Shown here piece after piece: positions 8,648-16,207 of a stretch of 64,000 nucleotides of DNA. Below the pieces are notes generated by a model. That model saw only the letters and a program-made list of their open reading frames with translations. It ran no database searches and was not told where the DNA came from. Each line of letters begins with the position of its first letter. Position 1 is the stretch's first letter. The position numbers were made by a program, and so were the translations under genes. Source of the DNA: Oscillospiraceae bacterium (GTDB lineage Bacteria; Bacillota; Clostridia; Oscillospirales; Oscillospiraceae). The stretch covers positions 82,601 to 146,600 of the forward strand of contig CACYYN010000001.1 of NCBI GenBank assembly GCA_902778665.1. Reading direction: 5' to 3'.

Positions 8648-9613
8648 ATGAAAGAAATTGCCAACGGCGTATGGCCGGTAATGATCACCCCATTTACAGC
8701 GGACAACAAAATTGACTATGAAGCTGTCCAGAGAATTATCGACTGGTATGCCGACCATAAGGTCACCGGTATTTTTGCAGTGTGTCAGTCCAGCGAGATG
8801 TTCTTCCTTACAAAAGAAGAGCGGCTGGAGCTGGCGAAGTATGTTATTGACCATGGCCATGAAAAAGGTATGGGCGTTATCGCTTCCGGTCATGTAGCTG
8901 AATCTGTTGAGGATCAGATTGCCGAGGCACAGGCAATTGTGGACATGGGTGTTGACTCCTATGTGTTTATTTCCAACCAGTTTGCGGCTCCCGATGAGAG
9001 CGAAGAGGTGGTAAAAGAGCGGATTCAGTACCTGATTGACCATGTTAAGGCCGATAGCTTCGGCATTTATGAGTGCCCCTATCCCTATAAGCGCGTCATC
9101 TCTCCGGAGCTTCTGAAATGGATTGCCTCTACCGGTAAATTTGCATTCCTGAAGGATACCTGCTGTGATCTGGATATTCTCAAGGCCAAGTGCGAAGCTG
9201 TGAAGGGCACCTCTCTGAAGATCTTTAACGCCAACGCAGCTACTCTGCTGGAGAGCATGCGAATGGGTGTTGCCGGATATTCTGGTGTTATGGCAAACTT
9301 CCATTCCGATCTCTATGCATGGCTCATTGAGAATTATCAGAACCCTGCCGAGGCTGAGCGAGTGGAAGAGATGATGGCCTTCCTCGGTGCCACCTCCATG
9401 GTGGAGTGCCAGGTTTACCCGGTTAACTGCAAATACCATATGAACCTGATGGGCGTGCCGATGACGCTTGTCACTCGCACCCGCAAGCCGGATGAACTGA
9501 CATGGAATAAGGTCACCACGGCTACGGCAGAACAGTATCCCAGCAGCAAGATTATTGAGATCGACCAGTTCTACGCCTGCGAGCAGATGTTCCGCAAGGC
9601 CTTCTTCGGCTGA
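8648..9613 (+). CDS. DHDPS/N-acetylneuraminate lyase family aldolase
   Basis: A 321-residue TIM-barrel class I aldolase. The Schiff-base lysine is in FAFLKDT (about residue 170) and the catalytic tyrosine in GIYECPYPYKR (about 138). The usual pyruvate-carboxylate loop, written G-(S/T/G)-T-G-E in DapA and NanA, is here AVCQSSEMFFL, so the small polar pair is kept but the glycines are lost. That makes DapA function unlikely and suggests a separate subfamily acting on a 2-keto acid. It has an AAGGAG site and leads directly into a TRAP transporter, as nanA does in sialic acid loci. Cleavage of the imported acid is an inference. It has the C-rich codon bias of well-expressed genes. Confidence 0.85.
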   Translation: MKEIANGVWPVMITPFTADNKIDYEAVQRIIDWYADHKVTGIFAVCQSSEMFFLTKEERLELAKYVIDHGHEKGMGVIASGHVAESVEDQIAEAQAIVDMGVDSYVFISNQFAAPDESEEVVKERIQYLIDHVKADSFGIYECPYPYKRVISPELLKWIASTGKFAFLKDTCCDLDILKAKCEAVKGTSLKIFNANAATLLESMRMGVAGYSGVMANFHSDLYAWLIENYQNPAEAERVEEMMAFLGATSMVECQVYPVNCKYHMNLMGVPMTLVTRTRKPDELTWNKVTTATAEQYPSSKIIEIDQFYACEQMFRKAFFG

Positions 9614-9689
9614 TCTGTCTGATTAAGGCATTCACTCCGACAGGAGTTAATGACATATTTATTCATTTTTTTAACAGGAGGAAAAATCG

Positions 9690-10709
9690 ATGAAAAAGAC
9701 CCTCGCACTTCTTCTTGCACTGGCAATGGTAGTCGCCCTCGGCGCTTCCGCCTTCGCTGAAGATGTCTCCAAAGACCCGAAAGTCAATCTGATTTTCACC
9801 GCAAACGCACTCAGCTCCGACTGGCACGGCAAAGCCATGCAGGTCTTCGCTGACAAAGTTGCCGAACTCTCCGGCGGCTCCGTCACCTGTGATGTTTATT
9901 CCGACTCCACCCTCTTCTCCTCCGAGAATGAGTGGGATGCCATCAACACCGGCGGTATGGCCGGCGGCGCTGACATCGCTTACATCTCCTTCCAGACTCT
10001 TTCCACCCAGCCGGGTCTTGAGTGGTGCGAAATGATTGGCACTGCTTATTTCTGGAACAGCTATGAGCACATGACCTCCACCCTCAACGGTGAAGTCGGC
10101 CAGCAGATCTATGACAAGATCGCAGCAGCAACCGGTGTTACCCCGATCAACGCCTTCTACCTCGGTTCCCGCGTCATCAACACCCGCAATAAGCCCATCA
10201 ATTCCTATGCAGATATGAAGGGCGTTCTCCTCCGTATGCCCGGCAGCGAAGCATGGCAGAATCTCGGCCGCGCTCTCGGCGCTGAGCCCACTCCGCTTGC
10301 TTACTCCGAGCTCTACACCGCTCTCCAGACCGGCGCTGTTGACGGCCAGGACAACCCGCTGCCCTCCGACTGGAACGCAGGCTTCTATGAGGTCGCAAAG
10401 TATTTTGCTATCACCAACCATGTTGTTGACTCCATCCTCCCCTGCATCAACACCGAGACCTGGAACTCCATGACCCCGGCACAGCAGGAGTGCGTGAAGG
10501 AAGCCTTTGAGGCTGCCCGCCAGTACAACGACGAGGAGCGTATCAACCAGGAGAACAGCATCATCGCCGATCTCGAGGCTGCAGGCTGCACCGTCACCTA
10601 TCCTGACATTGCTGACTTCAAAGCCAATGCAACCGCATGGTACGATGCACATCCGGAAGTCACCGGCAACTGGGATATGGATCTCTACGCACTGCTCCAG
10701 GGCGAATAA
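9690..10709 (+). CDS. dctP: TRAP transporter solute-binding protein (DctP family)
   Basis: A 339-residue secreted protein with a signal peptide (MKKTLALLLALAMVVALGAS, then AFA). The family pattern continues with a central segment (GSRVINTRNKPINSYADMKG, about residues 158-177) that holds the conserved Arg known to bind the substrate carboxylate, then RMPGSEAW and QTGAVDGQDNP. It delivers an organic or sugar acid to the DctQM permease below. AGGAGG lies 7 bases upstream. Codon choice is strongly biased to C-ending codons, which suggests high expression. A perfect hairpin separates it from dctQ. Confidence 0.93.
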   Translation: MKKTLALLLALAMVVALGASAFAEDVSKDPKVNLIFTANALSSDWHGKAMQVFADKVAELSGGSVTCDVYSDSTLFSSENEWDAINTGGMAGGADIAYISFQTLSTQPGLEWCEMIGTAYFWNSYEHMTSTLNGEVGQQIYDKIAAATGVTPINAFYLGSRVINTRNKPINSYADMKGVLLRMPGSEAWQNLGRALGAEPTPLAYSELYTALQTGAVDGQDNPLPSDWNAGFYEVAKYFAITNHVVDSILPCINTETWNSMTPAQQECVKEAFEAARQYNDEERINQENSIIADLEAAGCTVTYPDIADFKANATAWYDAHPEVTGNWDMDLYALLQGE

Positions 10710-10747
10710 TTTCTTAGCGAGTTCTTAACACAGAAAGTACCCTTTAC

Positions 10748-10775
10748 CGGGAGCAGATCACCGGATCTGCTCCCG
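10748..10775 (+). promoter_or_regulatory. Perfect intercistronic hairpin between dctP and dctQ (TRAP 1)
   Basis: Twelve base pairs, cgggagcagatc with gatctgctcccg, around a four-base loop, with no T run after it. It should stabilise the 3' end of the dctP message or partly stop transcription, so binding protein exceeds permease. Similar hairpins follow the other two binding-protein genes in the window. Confidence 0.75.
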
Positions 10776-10809
10776 CGCCTTCATTTTCAGACAAAGGGGG
10801 TTTCAAGCC

Positions 10810-11349
10810 TTGAAAAAATTTGGAAAGATCATGAAGCGGATTTCCGACGTCTGGGGCGTGTGGTTTCCGTGCCTGATCTTTGTGGTTCTGTTCCTGTGTT
10901 TCGTAGCGACGATTGTCCTGCGCTATTTCTTCCGTAAATCCCTTTCCTGGGGCAATGAGCTTGCCGTCCTCTGCTATATGTGGATTATGTTCTGGGGCTG
11001 CGGCAAAGCCATGGAAAACGACGAGCACGTGGTTTTCTCCCTTGTCTATGACAAGTGCTCCCCGAAAGTTCAGATGCTTATGAAGGTGGCTTACAACATC
11101 ATTCTCGCGGTGCTGGTGGCTCTCGCCTTCCGGCCCAGCCTTAACCTGATGCTCAAGAGCACCATGAAAACCGGTATTCTGAAGATTCCGTATAAAATCG
11201 CCTTTGCACCGTTCTTCTGGATGCTGGGCGAGATGATTGTACGCTCTCTCATTAATGTGAAAAAAGCAATTGATGAATACAGACACCCGCATCACGTCTC
11301 AGCCGCCGAGGCTGAGCTGAAGGAAGCGGAAGAGGAGGTGACAGCATGA
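10810..11349 (+). CDS. dctQ: TRAP transporter small permease (DctQ family)
   Basis: A 179-residue membrane protein with four helices and the DctQ pattern: FVATIVLRYFFRKSLSWGNELAV in the second helix region and a WG-C-GKAMENDEHVVFSLV segment. DctQ scaffolds the large DctM subunit and docks the binding protein. The start is TTG 10810, with AAAGGGGG 9 bases upstream; no ATG fits the start of the first helix better. Its charged tail (AEAELKEAEEEV) overlaps dctM by four bases (ATGA), which indicates coupled translation. Confidence 0.9.
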   Translation: MKKFGKIMKRISDVWGVWFPCLIFVVLFLCFVATIVLRYFFRKSLSWGNELAVLCYMWIMFWGCGKAMENDEHVVFSLVYDKCSPKVQMLMKVAYNIILAVLVALAFRPSLNLMLKSTMKTGILKIPYKIAFAPFFWMLGEMIVRSLINVKKAIDEYRHPHHVSAAEAELKEAEEEVTA

Positions 11350-12635
11350 ACTGGGGTGTATTTGCACTGTTCGCGTCTCTCGCGATCTTCTTTATCATCC
11401 GCATGCCGATCTCCTTCTCCATGCTGGCATCCTGTATTGTCTATTTCCTGATTGCCCGCCCGGCAAGCATGGGCATGGTCTACTCCGTTATCACGGGCGA
11501 CATGATCACCGGTTTCACCATGCTGGCCGCCCCGCTCTTCGTGTTCATGGCCAACGTGCTCAATGAGGGCGAAGTGACGGATAAGATGTTCAGCTTCTGC
11601 AACGGCCTGCTCGGTCGTCTGAAGGGCGGCACGGCACAGGTCAACGTTTTCATCTCCCTCATTTTCTCCGGGATGAGCGGATCCGCCATCGCGGATGCTT
11701 CCGGTATCGGACTGATGGAGATTGAGCAGATGAAAAAAGAGGGCTATGATGCTGAGTTCAGCTGCGCCATCACGGCGGCATCCGCCACCGTCGGCCCTAT
11801 CTTCCCGCCGTCGATCCCTATGGTCATTTACGCTATGCTTTCCGGCGCATCCGTCGGCAAACTGTTTGCAGGCGGCATGGTGCCCGGCGTGCTGCTGGCG
11901 CTGATGCTGATGGTATATTGCTTCTACATCTCCTATAAGCGCAATTATCCTGCCGGTGTGAAGATGACCCTCAAACAGTTCGGCAGAGCGACTCTGGTAG
12001 CCTTCCCGGCACTGTTTACCGTTATCCTGCTGCTCGGCGGCATCTACTCAGGCGTCTGCACCCCGACAGAAGCCGGCGCTGTTGCATCTGCCTATGCGCT
12101 TCTCATCAGCGCTGTAGTCTACCGCACTCTCGGCTGGAAGCGGCTTGCCACCATCCTGAAAAAGACGGCAGCCAACACCGCAACCCTGGCTGCACTCTGC
12201 GGCACGGCTTATCTCTTCTCCAAGATCATCGCGCTGGAGAAGGTGCCGAATGCGGTTTCCAGCTTTGTAACCGGCATCACCACCAACAAGAATCTGTTTT
12301 TGCTGGTTGTGAACATCGTGTTCCTGCTTCTGGGCTGTGTGCTGGACGTATCCACCATTCAGCTGGTATTTGTGCCGATGGTGCTTCCTATCGTCAAGGC
12401 TTTCGGCATTGACCTGGTCCACTTCGGCGTGGTGATCTGCCTGAATATGATGATCGGCCTCTCCACGCCTCCTTTCGGCATGCTGCTGTTTATCGTCTCC
12501 GGCCTCGGTAAGACGAAGATCGGCGGTGTCATCAAGGAGATTATCCCAATGGTGCTGATTATGATATTGCTCCTGTTTATGTGCACCTACATACCGGACA
12601 TTATCATGTTCATCCCGAACCACATGGCAGGCTGA
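11346..12635 (+). CDS. dctM: TRAP transporter large permease (DctM family)
   Basis: A 429-residue protein with about 12-13 membrane segments. DctM signatures include MAAPLFVFMANVLNEG-like text near residue 60, FSGMSGSAIADASGIG, and PTEAGAVASAYALL near residue 240; the STPPFGMLLF motif is near the end. It forms the sodium-coupled elevator channel that accepts substrate from DctP. It completes an operon of aldolase, DctP, DctQ and DctM, closed by a strong terminator 25 bases after the stop. Confidence 0.94.
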   Translation: MNWGVFALFASLAIFFIIRMPISFSMLASCIVYFLIARPASMGMVYSVITGDMITGFTMLAAPLFVFMANVLNEGEVTDKMFSFCNGLLGRLKGGTAQVNVFISLIFSGMSGSAIADASGIGLMEIEQMKKEGYDAEFSCAITAASATVGPIFPPSIPMVIYAMLSGASVGKLFAGGMVPGVLLALMLMVYCFYISYKRNYPAGVKMTLKQFGRATLVAFPALFTVILLLGGIYSGVCTPTEAGAVASAYALLISAVVYRTLGWKRLATILKKTAANTATLAALCGTAYLFSKIIALEKVPNAVSSFVTGITTNKNLFLLVVNIVFLLLGCVLDVSTIQLVFVPMVLPIVKAFGIDLVHFGVVICLNMMIGLSTPPFGMLLFIVSGLGKTKIGGVIKEIIPMVLIMILLLFMCTYIPDIIMFIPNHMAG

Positions 12636-12659
12636 CGCTAAACCGCTTATACAATCACA

Positions 12660-12696
12660 AAACCCGTGGCTTTTGGTTAAAGCCACGGGTTTTCCG
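12660..12696 (+). terminator. Terminator between TRAP 1 and the FAD oxidoreductase
   Basis: A 13-pair stem (aacccgtggcttt with aaagccacgggtt) closed by a short loop and followed by TTTTCC. It lies between convergent genes and its A/T-rich base would let it work for both strands. Confidence 0.88.
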
Positions 12697-12716
12697 TTGA
12701 ATAAAAGTGAATGAAT

Positions 12717-14102
12717 TTAAGCTTTTTCGGCAATCCTGCGGGCAACATAGACGCCGCTGGCGGAGGCATGGGAGAGAGAGTGGGTTACACCGCTGCCGTC
12801 TCCAATGACATAGAGGCCTTTATGGCGGGTTTCCAGATTTTTGTCAAGCTCGACCTCCATGTTGTAGAACTTCACCTCAACACCGTAGAGAAGGGTGTCA
12901 TCGTTGGCGGTGCCCGGAGCAATCTTGTCGAGAGCGTAAATCATCTCCATAATCCCGTCCAGAATGCGTTTCGGCATGACAAGGGACAGGTCACCCGGGG
13001 TAGCCTTCAAAGTGGGAGTGATGAAGGCGCGGGAGATGCGCTTTTCCGTGCTCCGCTGCCCGCGGATCAGGTCGCCGAAACGCTGCACAATCACGCCGCC
13101 GCCAAGCATGTTTGAGAGCCTTGCGATGCTTTCGCCGTATCCGTTGGAGTCTTTAAAAGGCTCGGTGAAGTGCTTGGAAACCAGCAGAGCAAAGTTGGTG
13201 TTGTCGGTTTTCAGGGCTTCATCTTCGTAGCTGTGACCGTTCACGGTCACGATACCGTTGGTGTTTTCCATAACCACAGCTCCGCGGGGGTTCATGCAGA
13301 AGGTACGGACAAGATCCTGGTATTTCTCGGTCTTATAGACAATTTTGCTCTCATATACCTCGTCGGTGATGTGTTTAAAGATATCTGCCAGAAGCTCCAC
13401 CCGCACGCCGATGTCCACACGGTTGGAGCGGGTGGGAATGTCCAGCGACTTGCAGATCTGCTCCATCCAGCTGCTGCCGCTTCTGCCCACGGAAATAATG
13501 CACTCCGAGCAGGTGAAGTTGCCTTTTGCGGTTTCAATTTTATATCCATCACCGTCTGCTTTGACATCTATAACCGGGGTCAGAAAATGGAAATCCACTT
13601 TATCCTTCAGCTCACTGAAGATATTGGAGAGCACCTTATAATTGATATCTGTGCCGAGATGACGGACAGAGGCGTCCAGCAGGTGCAGATTGTTGCGCAG
13701 GCACTGGGTTTTCAGCTCCAGATCAGCAGAGCAATCGGTGGTGGAATAGAGCTTCGTTTTGGCGCCGCCGTATTTCACATTGATGCCGTCAACATACTGC
13801 ATCAGCTCCAGAGCCTTTTTCTTGCCGATGAATTCATGGAGTGTGCCACCGAATTCGTTGGTGATATTGTATTTTCCGTCGGAAAAAGCGCCGGCTCCAC
13901 CGAACCCTGTCATAATGGAGCACTGCGGGCAGTTGATACATTTTGTGATCTTCTCCCCATCAATGGGGCAATGGCGCTGCTCCAGCGGTTTGCCGGATTC
14001 AAAAACGGCTATTTTCAGTTCCGGACGCAGGGCAGAGAGCTCGTAGGCGGAAAAAATGCCGCCGGGCCCCGCTCCGATAATAATTACATCATAATGACTC
14101 AC
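12717..14102 (-). CDS. NAD(P)/FAD-dependent oxidoreductase
   Basis: A 461-residue flavoprotein. It opens with a dinucleotide-binding strand and glycine motif (HYDVIIIGAGPGGIFSAYEL) and ends with a second FAD contact (GLYVIGDGSGVTHSLSHA). A CINCPQC cluster near residue 55 could be redox-active or bind metal. The family is the broad 'uncharacterised FAD-dependent dehydrogenase' group common in Clostridia; its substrate is unknown. GTG 14102 is chosen because GAGGG lies 7-8 bases before it and the Rossmann fold begins four residues later; longer starts at 14138 or 14174 lack a site. It is monocistronic. Confidence 0.8.
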   Translation of the reverse strand: MSHYDVIIIGAGPGGIFSAYELSALRPELKIAVFESGKPLEQRHCPIDGEKITKCINCPQCSIMTGFGGAGAFSDGKYNITNEFGGTLHEFIGKKKALELMQYVDGINVKYGGAKTKLYSTTDCSADLELKTQCLRNNLHLLDASVRHLGTDINYKVLSNIFSELKDKVDFHFLTPVIDVKADGDGYKIETAKGNFTCSECIISVGRSGSSWMEQICKSLDIPTRSNRVDIGVRVELLADIFKHITDEVYESKIVYKTEKYQDLVRTFCMNPRGAVVMENTNGIVTVNGHSYEDEALKTDNTNFALLVSKHFTEPFKDSNGYGESIARLSNMLGGGVIVQRFGDLIRGQRSTEKRISRAFITPTLKATPGDLSLVMPKRILDGIMEMIYALDKIAPGTANDDTLLYGVEVKFYNMEVELDKNLETRHKGLYVIGDGSGVTHSLSHASASGVYVARRIAEKA

Positions 14103-14243
14103 AGGGATCCCTCTTTTCGTAAACTGCCCGCCTATCATAGCAAAAATGCAGAAAAGATGCAAGCATGAAAGCACAGCATGGCAACGGATTCAAAATAAAT
14201 ATAAACAAACTGGAAAGATTAGCAGGGAAGAGGTTCCCCTTTC

Positions 14244-14272
14244 TTGCCAATGAAAGCGGAAGCTGATATAAT
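14244..14272 (+). promoter_or_regulatory. Promoter of the MoxR-DUF58-transglutaminase operon
   Basis: TTGCCA at 14244-14249, a 17-base spacer and a perfect TATAAT at 14267-14272. The start near 14279 leaves about 30 bases before ATG 14309. Confidence 0.75.
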
Positions 14273-14308
14273 CATGTTTTGGAAAGAAACGGAAACGGAG
14301 AGAAGCTT

Positions 14309-15256
14309 ATGGAAGTGAATGCAAACAGCAATAACAGTGCCAGGGAGATTATCCGCGAGGTCAGCCGTGTGATTGCAGGGAAGGATGCCGTCATTGTGAA
14401 GGTGCTTCTGGCAATTCTGGCGGGCGGCCATATTCTGATGGAGGATATCCCCGGGGTGGGAAAAACCACGCTTGCGGTTTCCATGTCGAGGGCGCTGGGA
14501 CTGGAATATAACCGGGTTCAGTTTACTCCGGACGTGCTTCCGTCTGACATCACGGGCTATTCTCTCTATGATAAAAACTCCGGCACCATGCTCTACCAGA
14601 AGGGAGCTATTCTCTGCAACCTGTTTCTCGCCGATGAGCTCAACCGCGCCACCAGCCGCACCCAGTCTGCGCTTCTGCAGGCAATGGAGGAGGGCGAGGT
14701 GACAGTGGATAACCGCACTTACCCGGTGCCGCAGCCCTTTGTCGTCATCGCCACCCAGAATCCCACCGGGGCAAAAGGAACCCAGATGCTGCCCGACTCC
14801 CAGATGGACCGGTTTATGATCCGGCTGACCATGGGATATCCCGAGCATGCGGATGAGATCGAGATGGTGCGCAGAAAACAGAACGGCATCAGCGCCGAGT
14901 CTGTCCGGCAGATTGTCACCCGGGAGCAACTGATCGCCCTCCGTCAGGAGGTGGATCAGGTATATGTGAAGGATTCAATGATTGACTATATTGTGAGTCT
15001 CTGTGAGAAGACCCGTTCCCATCCGCGGATTCTGCAGGGGGCAAGCCCGCGGGCGTCTCTTGCACTGACTTCGCTGGCAAAGGCAGCGGCTTGGCTTCAG
15101 AAGCGGGACTATGTGCTGCCCCAGGATGTGCGCTTTAACTTCTATGACTGCATCGACCATCGGATGATCTGGAGGCAGGAGACAGCAGACCCGTCTGCCC
15201 GGGCGGAGGTTCTGTCGGAGATTCTGCGCACGGTCAAGGCTCCGGCTATTGTGTAG
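14309..15256 (+). CDS. MoxR-type AAA+ ATPase
   Basis: A 315-residue AAA+ protein of the MoxR group. Walker A is DIPGVGKTT (residues 47-54), Walker B is LFLADELNRA, and sensor motifs ATQNPTG and DRFMIRL follow. MoxR proteins act as chaperone-like ATPases for protein complexes or surface proteins encoded beside them. ATG 14309 is preferred to a TTG ten codons earlier because GGAG lies at the right distance. The next gene, of the DUF58 family, starts 3 bases after the stop, and a transglutaminase follows. That trio is a widely conserved but poorly understood operon. Confidence 0.93.
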   Translation: MEVNANSNNSAREIIREVSRVIAGKDAVIVKVLLAILAGGHILMEDIPGVGKTTLAVSMSRALGLEYNRVQFTPDVLPSDITGYSLYDKNSGTMLYQKGAILCNLFLADELNRATSRTQSALLQAMEEGEVTVDNRTYPVPQPFVVIATQNPTGAKGTQMLPDSQMDRFMIRLTMGYPEHADEIEMVRRKQNGISAESVRQIVTREQLIALRQEVDQVYVKDSMIDYIVSLCEKTRSHPRILQGASPRASLALTSLAKAAAWLQKRDYVLPQDVRFNFYDCIDHRMIWRQETADPSARAEVLSEILRTVKAPAIV

Positions 15257-15259
15257 ATT

Positions 15260-16207
15260 ATGCCGACCTTTACCTGTGTTTTCTATATATTCTGCATCGG
15301 AGCGCTGTATCTCTTTCGTGCAGTGTATCAGGGCTGGGCAATTTCCTACCTGATGCTGGCGATGGCGGCTGCACCGGTGCTGATTTTGCTTCTTTCCCTC
15401 CCGGCGATGCTTTCTCTCGGGCTTCATATGGAGGGAAAACGTTATGTGATGAAGGGCGAGCCGGGAGACATCATCCTGTCCTTTCGCTCCCGCCGGATTC
15501 TCCCCGTGGGGAGAGTACGGGTGACGCTTCTGTTTGAGAATGCCTATACCGGAGAGAGCTTTCACACGGCGGAGATTTTTCATCAGGTTTCCGGTGGGGA
15601 AGGCCGTCTCCTCGCTTTTCCGACCGACACCTGCGGGACGGTCAGCTTTCGTGTTTTACGATGGGAATGCCGGGATCTGCTTGGCTTTTTCTCCATCCGG
15701 AGGAAGTGCAGCGAGATGTTCACCTGCACGGTGCTGCCTGCCGCCGTTGCCCCGGAAGAAAAGCCGAATCTGGATGCTGTCTTCCGCCGGGAGATGCGGC
15801 TGAAGCCGAAATACGGCGGAGGCTTTGCCGAGGATTATGACCTGAGAGACTATCGCCCCGGCGACATGGGCAACAGCATCCACTGGAAGCTGAGCTCCAA
15901 GGCGGACCGGCTGATCGTACGGGAGGCACTGGTGCCGGAGAATGACAAAATATTTCTCGTCCTGTCTGACGCAGGGGAGAAGCAGCGGGGGCTCGAGGTC
16001 CTGCGCTGGCTGTCTGACGAGCTCTGGCGGCGGGAGCTGCCCCATCTGATTGTCTCGGGGAATGTAGCTGTTGTTGACAACGAGGAAGCCTGCCTGGGCG
16101 CACTTGCCGAACTTCTCTCTTCTCCCGCTTCTGCCCCTGCTGCGTTTGATGACTCCCATGCCCGGTGCATCTTCTTCATCTCCGGAGAGGAGGTGACGGT
16201 GAAGTGA
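15260..16207 (+). CDS. DUF58 membrane-associated protein
   Basis: A 315-residue protein with two N-terminal membrane helices, a beta-rich domain and then the DUF58 signature LRDYRPGDMGNSIHWKLS at about residues 194-211, followed by a vWA-like fold (KIFLVLSDAGEKQRGLEVLR). DUF58 proteins accompany MoxR ATPases and TgpA-type transglutaminases. The vWA-like part probably docks the MoxR ring. It is very tightly spaced: 3 bases after moxR, and its stop overlaps the next GTG start by three bases (GTG-A). Confidence 0.9.
   Translation: MPTFTCVFYIFCIGALYLFRAVYQGWAISYLMLAMAAAPVLILLLSLPAMLSLGLHMEGKRYVMKGEPGDIILSFRSRRILPVGRVRVTLLFENAYTGESFHTAEIFHQVSGGEGRLLAFPTDTCGTVSFRVLRWECRDLLGFFSIRRKCSEMFTCTVLPAAVAPEEKPNLDAVFRREMRLKPKYGGGFAEDYDLRDYRPGDMGNSIHWKLSSKADRLIVREALVPENDKIFLVLSDAGEKQRGLEVLRWLSDELWRRELPHLIVSGNVAVVDNEEACLGALAELLSSPASAPAAFDDSHARCIFFISGEEVTVK

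Noticed and set aside
9663-10652. 329-codon frame antisense to the first TRAP binding protein
   Set aside because: It arises from strong codon bias of a highly expressed gene; the plus strand has a signal peptide and all family motifs.
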